DNA of 64,000 nt from Pseudomaricurvus alcaniphilus (GCF_011440395.1 NZ_JAAOIX010000012.1:1-64000), one strand, 5' to 3'. Counted from the stretch's first letter, positions 18,492 to 28,846 are shown. Translations and numbers: made by a program. The notes: a model not told the origin generated them from the sequence alone.

Positions 18492-18968
18492 ATGAAACTG
18501 GATCGCTCCGAACGAGACATACTGCGCCTGTTGCAGCGCGATGGCCGCCTCTCCAATGTGGAGATCGCGCAGCGGGTTGGTTTGTCCGAATCACCCTGTT
18601 TGCGGCGCATTAAAGCGCTGGAAAATGCCGGCGTTATCGACTTCTACTCGGCCAAGCTGAACCAGCGCTTAATCGGCCTGCAAGTTACGGCGTTTGTACT
18701 GGTGTCGCTGGAGAAGCAGGACGAGCGCAAGCGGCGGGAGTTTTTGCAACAGGTGGAGGCGGAGGAGTACATCATCGAGTGCCACGCCATGAGCGGTTCC
18801 TACGATTACCTGATGAAGGTGGTGGCCACCAGCATGGATCACTTCTCCGACCTCTGTATGAACCACATTCTGCACTTCGCCGGGGTCACCAATATCGAAT
18901 CCCAGTTCAGCCTGCAAGTGGTTAAGGAGAACAGCGTGTTACCGGTAAACACCCAGGGTCCGATATAG
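18492..18968 (+). CDS. Lrp/AsnC family transcriptional regulator
   Basis: DNA-binding protein of 158 residues: winged HTH in residues 1-60 (LDRSERDILRLLQ, then NVEIAQRVGLSESPCLRRI) and a RAM/AsnC ligand-binding domain (about 66-145). GGAAG lies 8-12 bases upstream of the ATG. It stands back-to-back with hppD across a 180-base gap, so control of hppD in response to an aromatic amino acid is the simplest inference; the window gives no direct proof. Confidence 0.92.
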   Translation: MKLDRSERDILRLLQRDGRLSNVEIAQRVGLSESPCLRRIKALENAGVIDFYSAKLNQRLIGLQVTAFVLVSLEKQDERKRREFLQQVEAEEYIIECHAMSGSYDYLMKVVATSMDHFSDLCMNHILHFAGVTNIESQFSLQVVKENSVLPVNTQGPI

Positions 18969-19246
18969 AATCTGTGGCGCCGTAAACAGCGGATGATGTT
19001 GCGGATGGCGCACGAATAATCCTTTTACCTCTCATATTCGGCAATGCCTCTTCTGCACATTGTAAACGTTTCGTAAAAGCGGCCGGTCACGGCTATCAAT
19101 TTGTCCCGAAGTCGTCACAATGGATCATGTCCTTGTTACCGAGCGTTCGATGCTCGTAGCCCCGATTGGAAATTTGTAACAGGAGGGCGGTACCGGGCAG
19201 GCTCCAGGCATTTCGCCGGAGCATTCAATGGCAGCTGGAGAGTGTT

Positions 19247-19654
19247 ATGGATATTCTGAAAATGGGCGCTGAGTTATTGTCGCAAAAACTGGGTGCTAAT
19301 GCCGATACGATAATGCCGGCGTTGTCGGCATTGTTGGGCGATGGCGAAGGTAATGTAGATCTCGCTGGCCTGGCGACAAAAATGATGTCTTCCGGCGATC
19401 TGGGCGGAGTAGTAAGCTCCTGGTTAGGTGACGGCGAAAATAAAAACATCTCACCAGAGTGGGTGACCTCCCTGTTGGGTGAAGGAAAACTGGCAGAGTT
19501 CGCCGCCAAAATAGGCGTCGACACCGGCGCTGCGGCGAGTGGTTTGGCCGATGTGTTGCCCCAAATGGTGGACAAAGCCAGTAGCGGCGGCAGTCTGCTG
19601 GAGTCAGCCGGCGGTGTCGGTGGCTTGATGGGGATGGCGAAAAAGTTTTTTTAA
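19247..19654 (+). CDS. YidB/DUF937-family protein
   Basis: Protein of 135 residues, Gly/Ala/Ser-rich, with segments typical of the YidB/DUF937 group: repeated DGEG-like turns, WLGDGENKNISPEW, a VTSLLGEGKLAEFAAKIGVD stretch and a C-terminal DVLPQMVDKASSGG. No signal peptide or membrane segment. Function is unknown in the family. The start at 19247 is chosen for the upstream GGAGAG; a longer frame from 19166 lacks support. The 280 bases before it contain no other gene. Confidence 0.75.
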   Translation: MDILKMGAELLSQKLGANADTIMPALSALLGDGEGNVDLAGLATKMMSSGDLGGVVSSWLGDGENKNISPEWVTSLLGEGKLAEFAAKIGVDTGAAASGLADVLPQMVDKASSGGSLLESAGGVGGLMGMAKKFF

Positions 19655-19814
19655 AAGCTGTCGCGTATTCGTAGCGCGCAGGATTGCTGAACATGAGCAA
19701 GAGTGTTAAACCGTCACCTGAGTGGAGTTTCTGCTTCGCTGACTAAAGTAAATCTTTATCCACTGTGTATTGCTAATTCATGGCAATACCAAAACCAAAA
19801 AGGCAGGAAATATT

Positions 19815-20060
19815 ATGGCTTACGTTACTATTGATGGTGAAAAATACGAAAAGGAATTGCTGGACCTGGCCAAGGCTCACACAACCGGCAGAGGCGAGGG
19901 AAAAATTTCCAAAGCCGAAGCCGCGGAGCTTATCGCCTCAGCCAAAGATGGCCAGAGCGTCACTGAAACCGAGCTTAAAACCCTGAAATATATCCGCACC
20001 GCATTTGAGTTTACGGATGCTGCAGCAGCCCAGTTTGATGGGGATTTGGCCGCACTGTAA
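19815..20060 (+). CDS. uncharacterised small acidic protein
   Basis: Protein of 81 residues starting MAYVTIDGEKYEKELLDLA, with GRGEGKISKAEAAEL and DAAAAQFDGDL. Soluble, helical and acidic. The GRG-DG-KIS pattern gives the look of a single calcium-loop-like turn, but no complete EF-hand. It belongs to a family I know only as hypothetical. AGGA lies seven bases before the ATG. The gene follows the YidB-like gene by about 160 bases. Confidence 0.75.
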   Translation: MAYVTIDGEKYEKELLDLAKAHTTGRGEGKISKAEAAELIASAKDGQSVTETELKTLKYIRTAFEFTDAAAAQFDGDLAAL

Positions 20061-20086
20061 GGTGTCTCTGTCGATACCGGGCAGCA

Positions 20087-20122
20087 GTTACACAGTTGTA
20101 GTTATACAGTTGTAGTTACACA
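20087..20122. repeat. 14-bp tandem repeat, 2.5 copies
   Basis: GTTACACAGTTGTA, GTTATACAGTTGTA, then GTTACACA. It lies between the small acidic protein and the HerA-like gene. Possibly a regulator site or simple replication slippage. Confidence 0.6.
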
Positions 20123-20254
20123 ATCAACATCGCAGTGCAGTTCCCTGTACCAGTTTATTGTTCGGCGTGCGCCGGCCTTGGCTGTTACGGGGCGCTGCAT
20201 TATCTGTTTCTCGCACAAGAAATTTCTTCAGCCAGGAGAGTGGCGGGCCGCGTT

Positions 20255-21748
20255 ATGACTAATCCTGTTATTGTTGGTGCCAATGCACGTGGTGAACAAG
20301 TGCAACTGTTTCCGCGCATGGCGAATCGCCATGGCCTGATCGCCGGGGCTACCGGAACGGGCAAAACCATTACCCTGCAGGTACTGACCGAAGGTTTTTC
20401 TGATCTCGGTGTGCCAGTGTTTTTGGTGGATGTAAAAGGCGACCTCTCCGGCCTCGCAGCGCCGGGCAAAGAACACCCCAAGGTGGCAGAGCGGATTGCA
20501 AAAATTGGTTTGCAGGAGCATGGCTTTAGCGACTATCCGGTGCAGTTTTGGGATGTGTTTGGCGAGGACGGCACGCCTGCACGAACCACCATTCTCGATA
20601 TGGGCCCGGTTTTGATCGCCCACCTGTTGGACTTGAATGAAACCCAGGCTGGCGTCCTCTCTATTGCCTTTGCGGTGGCGGAAGATCGCAAGTTGCCGCT
20701 GCTGAACCTGCAGGATTTGCGTTCCATGCTCAGCTGGCTGGCGGACAATACCGCCGAGGCTGGCAAAAACTACGGGCGCGTATCACCCCAGAGTATCGGT
20801 GCTATTCAACGCCGCTTGTTGACCCTCAGTGACGCTGGCGGTGATACATTTTTTGGGGAGCCGGCGTTGCAGATAGCCGAGTTTATGCGCTGTGACAGTG
20901 CCGGTCGCGGTGTAATCAATATTCTCAGCGGCAATAAACTGATTCTCAACCCCTCGGTTTACAGCAGCTTCCTGTTTTGGTTGCTGACGGAGTTGTTCGA
21001 GACTCTGCCCGAAGCGGGCGATCTGGAAAAGCCCAAACTGGTTTTCTTTTTTGATGAAGCTCACCTGCTGTTTGACGCCGCCCCCAAGGCATTGGTTGAC
21101 CGCATTGAACAGGTGGTGCGCCTGATTCGATCGAAAGGGGTGGGTATTTATTTTATCACCCAAAACCCGGGGGATATTCCGGAGGATGTCCTCGGCCAGC
21201 TGGGCAACCGAATACAGCACGCCCTGCGCGCGTTTACACCGAAAGACCAGAAGGCTGTGCGGGTGGCGGCGGAAACCTTTCGCCCCAACCCGGAGGTGGA
21301 CGTCAAGCGCGCCATAGCCGAGATGGGGGTGGGCGAAGCGCTGGTGTCCGTGCTGGATGAGCAAGGCATTCCGACCCCGGTCGAACAGACCCTGGTCAGC
21401 CCGCCCCGGTCACAGATTGGCCCGCTGGCGGCAGAGCGCAAGGCCGAGCTGATAGACAGCTCGGATATGCAGGCGAAATACAAGCACACGCTGGATAGCG
21501 AATCCGCACACGAACTGCTACTTGCGCGCCAGCAGCAAAAGCAGAATGCCGAGGCCGTCGCCGCTGCAGCGGCTGCCCAGCAACAGGAGCGGGAACCGCA
21601 AAAGAACAAGCCAAAACCGCGCGGTCGATCGCGCCAGGGTTATGCCGAAACCCTGGGCAAGTCGGTTTTGCGCAGTCTTGGCAGCCGCATTGCCCGGCAG
21701 TTGGTGAAAATCCTGATGAGTCTGTTTTCGGGCAAAGGGCGCGGCTAG
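20255..21748 (+). CDS. HerA-like P-loop ATPase (DUF853 / YjgR family)
   Basis: Protein of 497 residues. Walker A GATGTGKT is at about 28-35 and the Walker B-type segment KLVFFFDEAHLLFD at about 266-279; other FtsK/HerA-like motifs (VFLVDVKGDLSGL; ITQNPGDIP) are present. The C-terminal 80 residues are low-complexity, Gln/Ala-rich then Lys/Arg-rich, and end in a basic helix. Relatives are DUF853 proteins such as E. coli YjgR; their role is not settled. ATG at 20255 is preferred because homologues begin near MTNPVIVG; an upstream frame adds 40 unsupported residues. Confidence 0.87.
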   Translation: MTNPVIVGANARGEQVQLFPRMANRHGLIAGATGTGKTITLQVLTEGFSDLGVPVFLVDVKGDLSGLAAPGKEHPKVAERIAKIGLQEHGFSDYPVQFWDVFGEDGTPARTTILDMGPVLIAHLLDLNETQAGVLSIAFAVAEDRKLPLLNLQDLRSMLSWLADNTAEAGKNYGRVSPQSIGAIQRRLLTLSDAGGDTFFGEPALQIAEFMRCDSAGRGVINILSGNKLILNPSVYSSFLFWLLTELFETLPEAGDLEKPKLVFFFDEAHLLFDAAPKALVDRIEQVVRLIRSKGVGIYFITQNPGDIPEDVLGQLGNRIQHALRAFTPKDQKAVRVAAETFRPNPEVDVKRAIAEMGVGEALVSVLDEQGIPTPVEQTLVSPPRSQIGPLAAERKAELIDSSDMQAKYKHTLDSESAHELLLARQQQKQNAEAVAAAAAAQQQEREPQKNKPKPRGRSRQGYAETLGKSVLRSLGSRIARQLVKILMSLFSGKGRG

Positions 21749-21845
21749 CCGCGCCATATGCTGCTGAGTCGATCAAACAACCGGCCTTGATTCCGGCCGA
21801 TTAACGATGGGCTGTCAATGGGCAGGGTCTCCCTGGTGCCACCGC

Positions 21846-23519
21846 CTATTTGCTGACCCGCTTGTACGCCCGGTATTTGGGCTGCCAGAAATTCTTGTAG
21901 ATCAGGGCCTGTAAATGGTCGTCACTGATGACCGGCGCCAGGCCCTGCTCCTGGGCCACTTTGCCGACATTAAAGGCAATCTGCTGGCTGAGACCGGCGA
22001 TATCGCGCAGGCGTGGCAGCAGTTCCGGGCCTCGATCTTGCGCCAGGGGCGAGTGCTCGGCCAGGGTGCGGGCGGCGACCATCATCATTTCATCCGTAAC
22101 CAGGCGCGCACTACTGGCCACCACACCGAGTCCCAGGCCCGGGAAAATATAGGCATTGTTGCACTGGGCGATGGGGTAGGTGGTGCCGTTCCAGCTGACA
22201 TCGGCAAATGGCGAGCCGGTGGCGACAATGGCGGTACCGCCGGTCCACTCGATCACCTGTTCCGGCCGGGCTTCCACCTGGCGCGAGGGGTTACTCAGCG
22301 GCAGGATAATAGGGCGGCTGCAGTGAGCCAGCATGGCCGTCACTACCGCCTGGGAGAACAGGCCGCTCTGGCCCGAGACGCCAATCAGGATGTCGGGCCG
22401 GGCGTAGTGTACCACCTGCTCCAGGTTGGCCACCGGCGCGCCGCCACTGGACTCCGGGTCGCGGGCAAAGCGGGTCTGGAAATCCCGCAGGTTTGGCTGC
22501 GCGCTGGAGAGCAGGCCATCCTTGTCCACCATAAATATATTTGCCAGTGCCTGCTCTTCCTTAAGGCCCTCGTCGCACATGCATTTCAGCAGCATGGCGG
22601 CGATACCGCAGCCGGCGGAGCCGGCACCGGCAATGACCAGTTTTTGCCCTGCCAGCGGCACACCTTTGGCCTTGCAGGCGGCCAATACCGTGCCGAGGGA
22701 GACCGCGGCGGTACCCTGGATGTCGTCGTTGAAGCAGCAAAAGGTGTCGCGGTAGCGCTGCAGCAGCGGAGTGGCGTTGGCCTGGGCGAAATCCTCGAAC
22801 TGGATCAGCGCCTGGGGCCAGCGCTTCTTCAACGCCCTGATAACAATATCGACAAAGGCGTTGTAGTCGTCCGCGCCGATACGCGGATGGCGCTCGCCCA
22901 TATACATGGGGTCGTTCAGCAGCGCTTCGTTGTTGGTGCCCACATCCAGCATGATGGGCATGGTGTAGGCGGGGCTGATGCCGCCGCAGACGGTGTACAG
23001 GGCCAGCTTGCCGATGGGGATGCCCATGCCGCCGATACCCTGGTCACCGAGCCCGAGGATACGCTCGCCATCGGTGATGACGATCACCTTGACGCTGTCC
23101 TTAATGGCGTTGCGCAGCACCTCTTCTACCCGATCGCGCTGGGACCAGGCGATAAACAGGCCCCTGGCGCTGCGATAGATATCGGAGAAGTGCTCGCAGG
23201 CATCACCCACTATGGGGGTGTAGATAATCGGCATCATCTCTTCCAGGTGACTCTGCAACAGGCGGTAAAACAGGGTTTCGTTTTCGTCCTGGATGGCGCG
23301 CAGGTAGATGTGCTGGTTGATCGGCTCGTCAAAAGATTTGAACTGGCGATAGGCGCGGGCCACCTGTTCCTCAATGGTTTCGTAGCGCGGTGGCAGCAGG
23401 CCTTCGAGGTTGAATTGCTGGCGTTCTTCCGCGGTAAAGGCGCTGCCCTTGTTGAGCAGCGGGGTCTCCAGCAGGTGAGATCCGGACTGGTAAATATAGA
23501 GGGGATTGGAGGATGACAC
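21846..23519 (-). CDS. maeA: NAD-dependent malic enzyme
   Basis: Enzyme of 557 residues oxidatively decarboxylating malate to pyruvate. Signatures: [14 protein letters not shown] (near 97-110), the catalytic Tyr/Lys region, [17 protein letters not shown] (145-161), the metal-binding EDFA and [11 protein letters not shown] segment (near 260-275), and a Rossmann loop [12 protein letters not shown]. Length fits the bacterial SfcA/MaeA type rather than the larger MaeB with a phosphotransacetylase tail. Reverse strand, divergent from aroG. Confidence 0.95.
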   Translation of the reverse strand: MSSSNPLYIYQSGSHLLETPLLNKGSAFTAEERQQFNLEGLLPPRYETIEEQVARAYRQFKSFDEPINQHIYLRAIQDENETLFYRLLQSHLEEMMPIIYTPIVGDACEHFSDIYRSARGLFIAWSQRDRVEEVLRNAIKDSVKVIVITDGERILGLGDQGIGGMGIPIGKLALYTVCGGISPAYTMPIMLDVGTNNEALLNDPMYMGERHPRIGADDYNAFVDIVIRALKKRWPQALIQFEDFAQANATPLLQRYRDTFCCFNDDIQGTAAVSLGTVLAACKAKGVPLAGQKLVIAGAGSAGCGIAAMLLKCMCDEGLKEEQALANIFMVDKDGLLSSAQPNLRDFQTRFARDPESSGGAPVANLEQVVHYARPDILIGVSGQSGLFSQAVVTAMLAHCSRPIILPLSNPSRQVEARPEQVIEWTGGTAIVATGSPFADVSWNGTTYPIAQCNNAYIFPGLGLGVVASSARLVTDEMMMVAARTLAEHSPLAQDRGPELLPRLRDIAGLSQQIAFNVGKVAQEQGLAPVISDDHLQALIYKNFWQPKYRAYKRVSK

Positions 23520-23635
23520 AGGCTAACTCCCAGGCGTGGTGTTGGCGTTAAAAGCGGCGAGTACCCATCATCACCCAAATTGCCTGGCCAGGCAATTACC
23601 TCCCGGGGACATTTATCGGGTCGCCTGGCCCCGGG

Positions 23636-23669
23636 TCGCCGGGCCGCCGGACCGCCGGACCGCCGGACA
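23636..23669. repeat. CCGCCGGAC microrepeat in the maeA-aroG gap
   Basis: Three consecutive GCCGGACC-type 9-base units in a GC-rich stretch just before the aroG promoter region. The lengths suggest slippage; no function is evident. Confidence 0.55.
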
Positions 23670-23701
23670 GTTAAGCATTTCTCTTCCACGGGGGTTATCC
23701 C

Positions 23702-23707
23702 TATAAT
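23702..23707 (+). promoter_or_regulatory. candidate -10 box upstream of aroG
   Basis: TATAAT, 53 bases before the aroG ATG. No good -35 match is present at the right distance, so an activator or an extended element may be needed. Confidence 0.45.
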
Positions 23708-23759
23708 GTGGCCCCCGCCCCAAGCGGCAACACTCACAAGACCGGGAAAATACTTCGCC

Positions 23760-24833
23760 ATGCATTACAACACCGATGACCTGAGGATTCGCAACATCAA
23801 GGAACTCCTGCCTCCCATTGCCCTGCTGGAGCGCTTCCCCATTTCCGACAAGGCATCGGCGGTGGTGGCCGCCGGGCGTGAAGCGATCGAAGCCCAGCTG
23901 GCCGGCGAAGACGACCGCCTGTTAGTAGTGGTCGGCCCCTGCTCCATCCACGACATCAAGGCGGCACTGGAATATGCGCGCAAGCTGCTGCCGCTGCGGG
24001 AAAAGTACGCCGGCACCCTGGAAATCGTGATGCGGGTCTACTTCGAGAAGCCGCGCACCACGGTGGGCTGGAAAGGCCTGATCAACGACCCGCACCTGGA
24101 CGACAGCTACGATATCAACGAGGGCCTGCGGCTGGCGCGCAAGCTGTTGTGTGACATCAATGACCTGGGCCTGCCCACCGCCGGTGAGTTCCTGGACACC
24201 ATTTCACCCCAGTACATCGCCGACCTGATGAGCTGGGGCGCCATCGGCGCGCGCACCACCGAGAGCCAGTGCCACCGCCAGTTGGCCTCGGGGTTGTCCT
24301 GCCCGGTGGGCTTCAAAAACGGTACTGACGGCAACATCAAAATTGCCATCGACGCCATTGGCGCGGCCGCCAGCAGCCATCACTTTCTCTCCGTGACCAA
24401 GTTCGGCCACGCCGCGATTGTGGAAACCAGCGGCAACCGTGATTGCCACGTGATTTTGCGCGGTGGCACCGAGCCCAACTACAGCGCCGGGCACATTGCC
24501 GACGCTGAGGCCAAACTGGGCAAGGCCGGCCTGCCGGCCAAGCTGATGGTGGATTTCAGCCACGCCAACAGCAGCAAAAACTACGAGCGGCAGTTGAATG
24601 TGTGCGAGGATGTCAGCGGCCAGATGGAGGCCGGTAACCAGTCGATTTTCGGGGTGATGATTGAAAGCCACCTGGTTGAGGGCAACCAGAAACTGGTGCC
24701 GGGCAAGGAGCTGGTCTACGGCAAGAGCATCACCGACGCCTGCATCGGCTGGCCGCAGACCGAAGCCGTGCTGGCGCGCCTGTCCCAGGCGGTGCTGGTT
24801 CGTCGCCAAACCCGGGAGGAGGCGAAGGACTAA
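23760..24833 (+). CDS. aroG: 3-deoxy-7-phosphoheptulonate synthase (class I, AroG-type)
   Basis: First enzyme of the shikimate pathway, 357 residues. It is close to E. coli AroG throughout: DDLRIRNIKELLPP at the N-terminus, GPCSIHD (about 60-66), FEKPRTTVGWKGLINDP (96-112), SWGAIGARTTESQ, GFKNGTDG, LRGGTEPNYS and DFSHANSSK. Similarity is to the feedback-regulated AroFGH group; AroG-like (Phe-sensitive) is the best guess. The ATG at 23760 matches AroG starts; 60 extra codons upstream read through promoter sequence. Confidence 0.95.
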   Translation: MHYNTDDLRIRNIKELLPPIALLERFPISDKASAVVAAGREAIEAQLAGEDDRLLVVVGPCSIHDIKAALEYARKLLPLREKYAGTLEIVMRVYFEKPRTTVGWKGLINDPHLDDSYDINEGLRLARKLLCDINDLGLPTAGEFLDTISPQYIADLMSWGAIGARTTESQCHRQLASGLSCPVGFKNGTDGNIKIAIDAIGAAASSHHFLSVTKFGHAAIVETSGNRDCHVILRGGTEPNYSAGHIADAEAKLGKAGLPAKLMVDFSHANSSKNYERQLNVCEDVSGQMEAGNQSIFGVMIESHLVEGNQKLVPGKELVYGKSITDACIGWPQTEAVLARLSQAVLVRRQTREEAKD

Positions 24834-24840
24834 CAGGCGA

Positions 24841-24860
24841 GGGGGCTCATCAAGCCCCCT
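24841..24860 (+). terminator. hairpin after aroG
   Basis: GGGGGCT CATCA AGCCCCC, seven bases after the stop codon, but without a T-run. It may stabilise the 3' end rather than terminate. Confidence 0.45.
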
Positions 24861-24886
24861 ATGCCCGTACCCGATCAGAGCAAGAC

Positions 24887-24980
24887 GCCATTCCCTCCCA
24901 GCTGCCATTCCCTCCCAGCGGTCATTCCCTCCCAGCTGCCATTCCTTCCCAGCGGTCATTCCCGCGCAGGCGGGAATCCA
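24887..24980. repeat. 17-bp tandem repeat running into a REP-like palindrome
   Basis: Four and a half units of a 17-base repeat with consensus GCCATTCCCTCCCAGCT (second base and last base alternate C/T and T/G), the fifth passing into TCATTCCCGCGCAGGCGGGA, a hairpin of the widespread CATTCCCGCG-x-GGCGGGAATCC type. The tandem array looks like an expansion of one arm of that palindrome. Non-coding, between aroG and the slipin gene. Confidence 0.85.
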
Positions 24981-25079
24981 ATACCACCGAAGCCGCATTG
25001 TTCCCGGTTACCGGGACGCCGCACCGCCGACTGCGCGGAAATGACCTTAAAATAAAATTGCGAAGTCTATGGCTGCAGA

Positions 25080-25862
25080 TTAGCCGGCCGTATCCTTCTT
25101 GTCGTTACCCTTAAACAGCGACATCAGCATATCCATGGGTACCGGGAAGGCGATGGTGGAGGTCCTGTCGCCGGCAATTTCAGTCAGGGTTTGCAGGTAG
25201 CGCAACTGGATACTCTGGGGGTTTTGCGACAGCACCTGGGCCGCTTCCAGTAATTTGGCCGAGGCCTGCAGCTCGCCCTCGGCGTGAATGACCTTGGCGC
25301 GCCGCTCCCGTTCCGCCTCCGCCTGGCGAGCGATGGCGCGGATCATGCTCTCGTCGATATCCACGTGTTTGATCTCTACATTGGCCACTTTGATGCCCCA
25401 GGCGTCGGTCTGGCGGTCGAGAATTTCCTGAATGTCGCTGTTGAGCTTGTCGCGCTCGGCCAACATATCGTCCAGCTCATGTTTACCGAGTACCGAGCGC
25501 AGGGTAGTTTGCGCCAGCTGGCTGGTGGCGTCCTGGTAGTTCTCCACCTGGATGATGGCTTTCTCCGGGTCTATGACCCGAAAGTAGACCACTGCATTGA
25601 CCTTCACCGAGACGTTGTCCTGGGAGATCACATCCTGGGTGGGCACGTCCATGACAATGGTGCGCAGGTCCACCCGCACGATCTGCTGCACAAACGGGAT
25701 GATAATGATCAGGCCCGGCCCCTTGACCGAGGTGAAGCGGCCGAGGGTAAACACCACGGCGCGCTCGTACTCTCGCATAATCTTGAAGATGAGCGGCAGG
25801 ATGATGGCCGCGGCGACGATGAAGTAAATGATCGTCGGCAGACTGATAATGGCTATGTCCAT
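25080..25862 (-). CDS. SPFH/Band 7 slipin (stomatin-like protein)
   Basis: Membrane protein of 260 residues: one N-terminal membrane segment (about 7-28), then a Band 7 domain ([35 protein letters not shown]), and a coiled helical tail with [18 protein letters not shown] typical of stomatins. Such proteins oligomerise at membrane microdomains. It is two bases downstream of the NfeD gene in the same operon, the classic NfeD-slipin pairing. Confidence 0.93.
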   Translation of the reverse strand: MDIAIISLPTIIYFIVAAAIILPLIFKIMREYERAVVFTLGRFTSVKGPGLIIIIPFVQQIVRVDLRTIVMDVPTQDVISQDNVSVKVNAVVYFRVIDPEKAIIQVENYQDATSQLAQTTLRSVLGKHELDDMLAERDKLNSDIQEILDRQTDAWGIKVANVEIKHVDIDESMIRAIARQAEAERERRAKVIHAEGELQASAKLLEAAQVLSQNPQSIQLRYLQTLTEIAGDRTSTIAFPVPMDMLMSLFKGNDKKDTAG

Positions 25863-25864
25863 GA

Positions 25865-27292
25865 TTAGTGCTCCTCGGTAGTCGGTTCGACCTCCAGGAT
25901 GAGCCCTTCGAGGCCCACCACTTTGACGTTTGCCCCGCGCGCCACTGGCTGGCGGGCGAGCGCGCGCCAGGTTTCCCCGTGGATATGCACGTGCCCTTCG
26001 CCGCTAAAATCTTCTGTCGCCACGCCGATGCTGCCGAGCATTTCCTCGGCGCCACTGACCACCGGCCGCCGCAACGAGCTGATCGCCAGGCGCGCGGCCA
26101 CCAGCACAAAAGCGGCGGTTACGGCACTCACTACCCCGATCAGGGGGTAGGCGATTTGCAATTGGCCGCCCTCGCCGTCAAACAGGATCACCGAGCCGAA
26201 CACAAACGCCACCAGCCCGCCAATGCCCAATACCCCAAAGCTCGGGGCAAAGGCTTCCCCCACCATAAACATGACGCCGAGAATAATCAGCCCCAGACCG
26301 GCGTAATTGACCGGCAGTATTTGCAACGCGTAGAGGGCCAGCAGCAGGCAGATGGCACCGGTGACCCCGGGCAGGACAAAGCCCGGGTTGACGAACTCGA
26401 AGAACAGCCCGTACATGCCAATGATCATAAGGATATAGGCCACGTTGGGATTGGTGATCACCGCCAGCAATTGGTTGCGCCAGTCCGGGCTGAATGATTC
26501 CAGCGCCAGGTTGGCGGTATTAAGGGTTCGATTTTGGCCGTTGACCTCCACCTGGCGGCCATTGGCCTGGGCCAGCAGGTCATCCAGGTCCCGGGCGACT
26601 ATATCGATTACCCCTTTGGCCAGGGCCTCTTCGCTGGAGATGCTGGCCGCTTCCCGCACGGCTGCATCGGCCCACTCCACATTGCGGCCGCGCATCTCCG
26701 CCAGGCTGCGAATATAGGCGATGGAATCGTTGAGGACTTTTTTACCCATGGCGCTGGTCGGGGCGCTGTCGCTGCTATCGCTGTCCTTTTTGCTGTCATC
26801 GCCTTTTTCGTCCGGGCTGCCGGGGGCTTTGGGCGGATTCATACCGGGCAGGCCGCCACCCCCGAGCTGCACGGGGGTGGCGGCACCGAGATTGGTGCCC
26901 GGCGCCATGGCGGCGAGGTGGGAGGCGTAGAGCATATAGGTGCCGGCGCTGGCGGCGCGGGCGCCGGAAGGCCAGACGTAGGTAATGACCGGTACGCTGG
27001 AGGCAATAATGTCCTGAATAATCTCGCGCATGGAGGTATCCAGCCCCCCCGGGGTGTCGAGTTGCAGTATGACGACCTCAGCATTGAGTTCACGGGCGCG
27101 CTCCAGGCCGCGGTGGATATAGTCGTTGCTGGCGGGGCTGATGGCGTCGTGAACGGTCAGGATCAGGGCGCTGCGGGCAAGTGGAGTGGGGTTTGCCTGT
27201 ACGAGCAAGGCCACAGCCAGCGCTATGAGTAGCGCGGACAAAAGTTTGAGCCAGCGTACGGCCGGATTTCCGGCCGGGTAAAGTATCCACAT
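25865..27292 (-). CDS. NfeD1b-type membrane serine protease (ClpP class)
   Basis: Protein of 475 residues. It has an N-terminal membrane segment (residues about 15-33), a ClpP-like protease domain with the nucleophile Ser in ASAGTY near residue 115 and the partner Lys in the GKKVLND region, a Gly/Ser/Lys-rich insert (about 145-180), four to five membrane segments (about 290-395), and a C-terminal OB-fold NfeD domain. Known relatives cleave the C-terminus of their partner stomatin. It starts the operon with the slipin. Confidence 0.93.
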   Translation of the reverse strand: MWILYPAGNPAVRWLKLLSALLIALAVALLVQANPTPLARSALILTVHDAISPASNDYIHRGLERARELNAEVVILQLDTPGGLDTSMREIIQDIIASSVPVITYVWPSGARAASAGTYMLYASHLAAMAPGTNLGAATPVQLGGGGLPGMNPPKAPGSPDEKGDDSKKDSDSSDSAPTSAMGKKVLNDSIAYIRSLAEMRGRNVEWADAAVREAASISSEEALAKGVIDIVARDLDDLLAQANGRQVEVNGQNRTLNTANLALESFSPDWRNQLLAVITNPNVAYILMIIGMYGLFFEFVNPGFVLPGVTGAICLLLALYALQILPVNYAGLGLIILGVMFMVGEAFAPSFGVLGIGGLVAFVFGSVILFDGEGGQLQIAYPLIGVVSAVTAAFVLVAARLAISSLRRPVVSGAEEMLGSIGVATEDFSGEGHVHIHGETWRALARQPVARGANVKVVGLEGLILEVEPTTEEH

Positions 27293-27498
27293 GCCGATAA
27301 GCCAATTGATTTACATTGGTTACTATATCACCAACAAGCTGGACATGCGTCTACCTGTGCGTTTCTGCGGCGTCGCGGCTAAGCACTGCGTCAGACGGGC
27401 CGGGCCTGTTGGCAACACCCTCTGGTTTTATTACGCAGCACGGTAATGGGAGGATCTCCCGCAATTGGCAATTTGTCGCGGCTAGCCGCCAGAGCCCA

Positions 27499-28779
27499 TC
27501 AGGCCGACTTCAACTCAGCGCCCGCGCACTGCTGCAGGGCAGCGATTTGCTGGCTTAGATACTCGGCGTCCCGGGCCACTGCGGCGAAGCGCCCCGAACC
27601 CCAGGTGTGCAGCCAGGGCAGGCCGATAAAATACAGGCCCCGGGCAGTGGTGACCCCGCGCTGGTGTTGCGGGTAGCCTTTGCCGGAAAACACCGGTACG
27701 TCCAGCCAGCGATAATCCGGCTGAAAGCCAATGCACCACACCACGCTGCCGATTTCGGCGTCGGCCAGGGAAATCGCCGTGCGCTCTGTCTCCGGTTGCC
27801 AGACCGGTTGATAGCGGCTGGCCGGGGGGGCACTGATTTGCCGGGCGGCAATATAGTCATCGATGCGCTGGTTGATGCTGTTGTAGGTGGCGTCGGCCTG
27901 GTCGAGGTTGGCGCCGAGATTGGGGTTGAAACGCAGCTGCTCGCGATCGCAGTCTGCCAGGCTGCCATAGAGCTCCATGCCCTCCAGGGCAAACTGGCGC
28001 AAGTCGATGTCGCGGCCGTTGTCGCGCCCGGTGACGTAGTGGTTGGTGTTGTCGCGCACCCCCTCGCGCAGCGGGTGCTGGTCTACCGGTATATCGTAGT
28101 ATTGCATCTCCGCCAGCCAGTCCACCACATCGCGGCCGCGGTAAAAACGCGCACAGCGCGGTGCGCTGCCGGTGGCCAGGTGCACCTTGCGCCCCGCCAG
28201 GTGCAGGTCCTCGGCAATCTGGCTGCCGGATTGGCCGGAACCCACCACCAGCACGGCGCCCGGCGGCAGGGATTGCGGGTTGCGATACTGGTCAGTGGTG
28301 ATCTGCTGAATGGATTGCGGCAACTTTTCCGCCGCCCGGGGAATGACCGGGTTGTGATAGCCGCCGGTTGCCACCACCAGCTGTTCCGCCTCGAAATCGC
28401 CGTTGCTGGTCTGCACGCGGTAGGTCCCGCACGGCTGTTGATCGACCTGCAAAACCTGGGTGTGAGTCAGTACCGGGGCGCTGAGCTTGGCTTCGAAACG
28501 GCGCAGGTAGGCATTGATTTCATCGCGCTTCATAAAGCCGTGCGGGTCGTCGCCATCGTAGGGGTGACCGGGCAGGGCGCACTGCCAATTGGGGGTCACC
28601 AGGGTAAACGAATCCCAGCGCTGTTCGCGCCACACGTGCATGGGGGTGTGCCGTTCGATCAGCAGGTGTTCGATACCGAGTTGCTGCAAATAATGGCTGA
28701 CGGAAAGGCCGGCCTGGCCGGCACCGACAATGATCACAGGGTAACGGGTAAGCAGTTTGCTGTTGTCGCGCAACGGCAT
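27499..28779 (-). CDS. nitH: Nit1C cluster flavin-dependent oxidoreductase (MSMEG_0569 family)
   Basis: FAD-dependent monooxygenase-like protein of 426 residues. Rossmann FAD motif IIVGAGQAGLSVSHYLQ at about 12-28, and a second NADPH-type motif VLVVGSGQSGSQIAEDL at about 163-179. The family is defined by its place in the Nit1C cluster. It lies last in the operon, 67 bases after nitG, with AAGGAG seven bases before the ATG at 28779. A longer frame upstream lacks support. Its exact substrate is unknown. Confidence 0.88.
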   Translation of the reverse strand: MPLRDNSKLLTRYPVIIVGAGQAGLSVSHYLQQLGIEHLLIERHTPMHVWREQRWDSFTLVTPNWQCALPGHPYDGDDPHGFMKRDEINAYLRRFEAKLSAPVLTHTQVLQVDQQPCGTYRVQTSNGDFEAEQLVVATGGYHNPVIPRAAEKLPQSIQQITTDQYRNPQSLPPGAVLVVGSGQSGSQIAEDLHLAGRKVHLATGSAPRCARFYRGRDVVDWLAEMQYYDIPVDQHPLREGVRDNTNHYVTGRDNGRDIDLRQFALEGMELYGSLADCDREQLRFNPNLGANLDQADATYNSINQRIDDYIAARQISAPPASRYQPVWQPETERTAISLADAEIGSVVWCIGFQPDYRWLDVPVFSGKGYPQHQRGVTTARGLYFIGLPWLHTWGSGRFAAVARDAEYLSQQIAALQQCAGAELKSA

Positions 28780-28846
28780 GGGAGGCTCCTTTGATAACAG
28801 GGTGGGTGAATAAAACCGGGGCCAGTGGCTGTGGCCGCGATTGTGA

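Noticed and set aside
21915-23516. 533-codon open frame antisense to maeA, and similar long frames opposite the 15.8-17.0 kb gene, pntB and nitH
   Set aside because: All lie wholly within well-supported genes on the other strand and have the composition of reverse-complement shadows.
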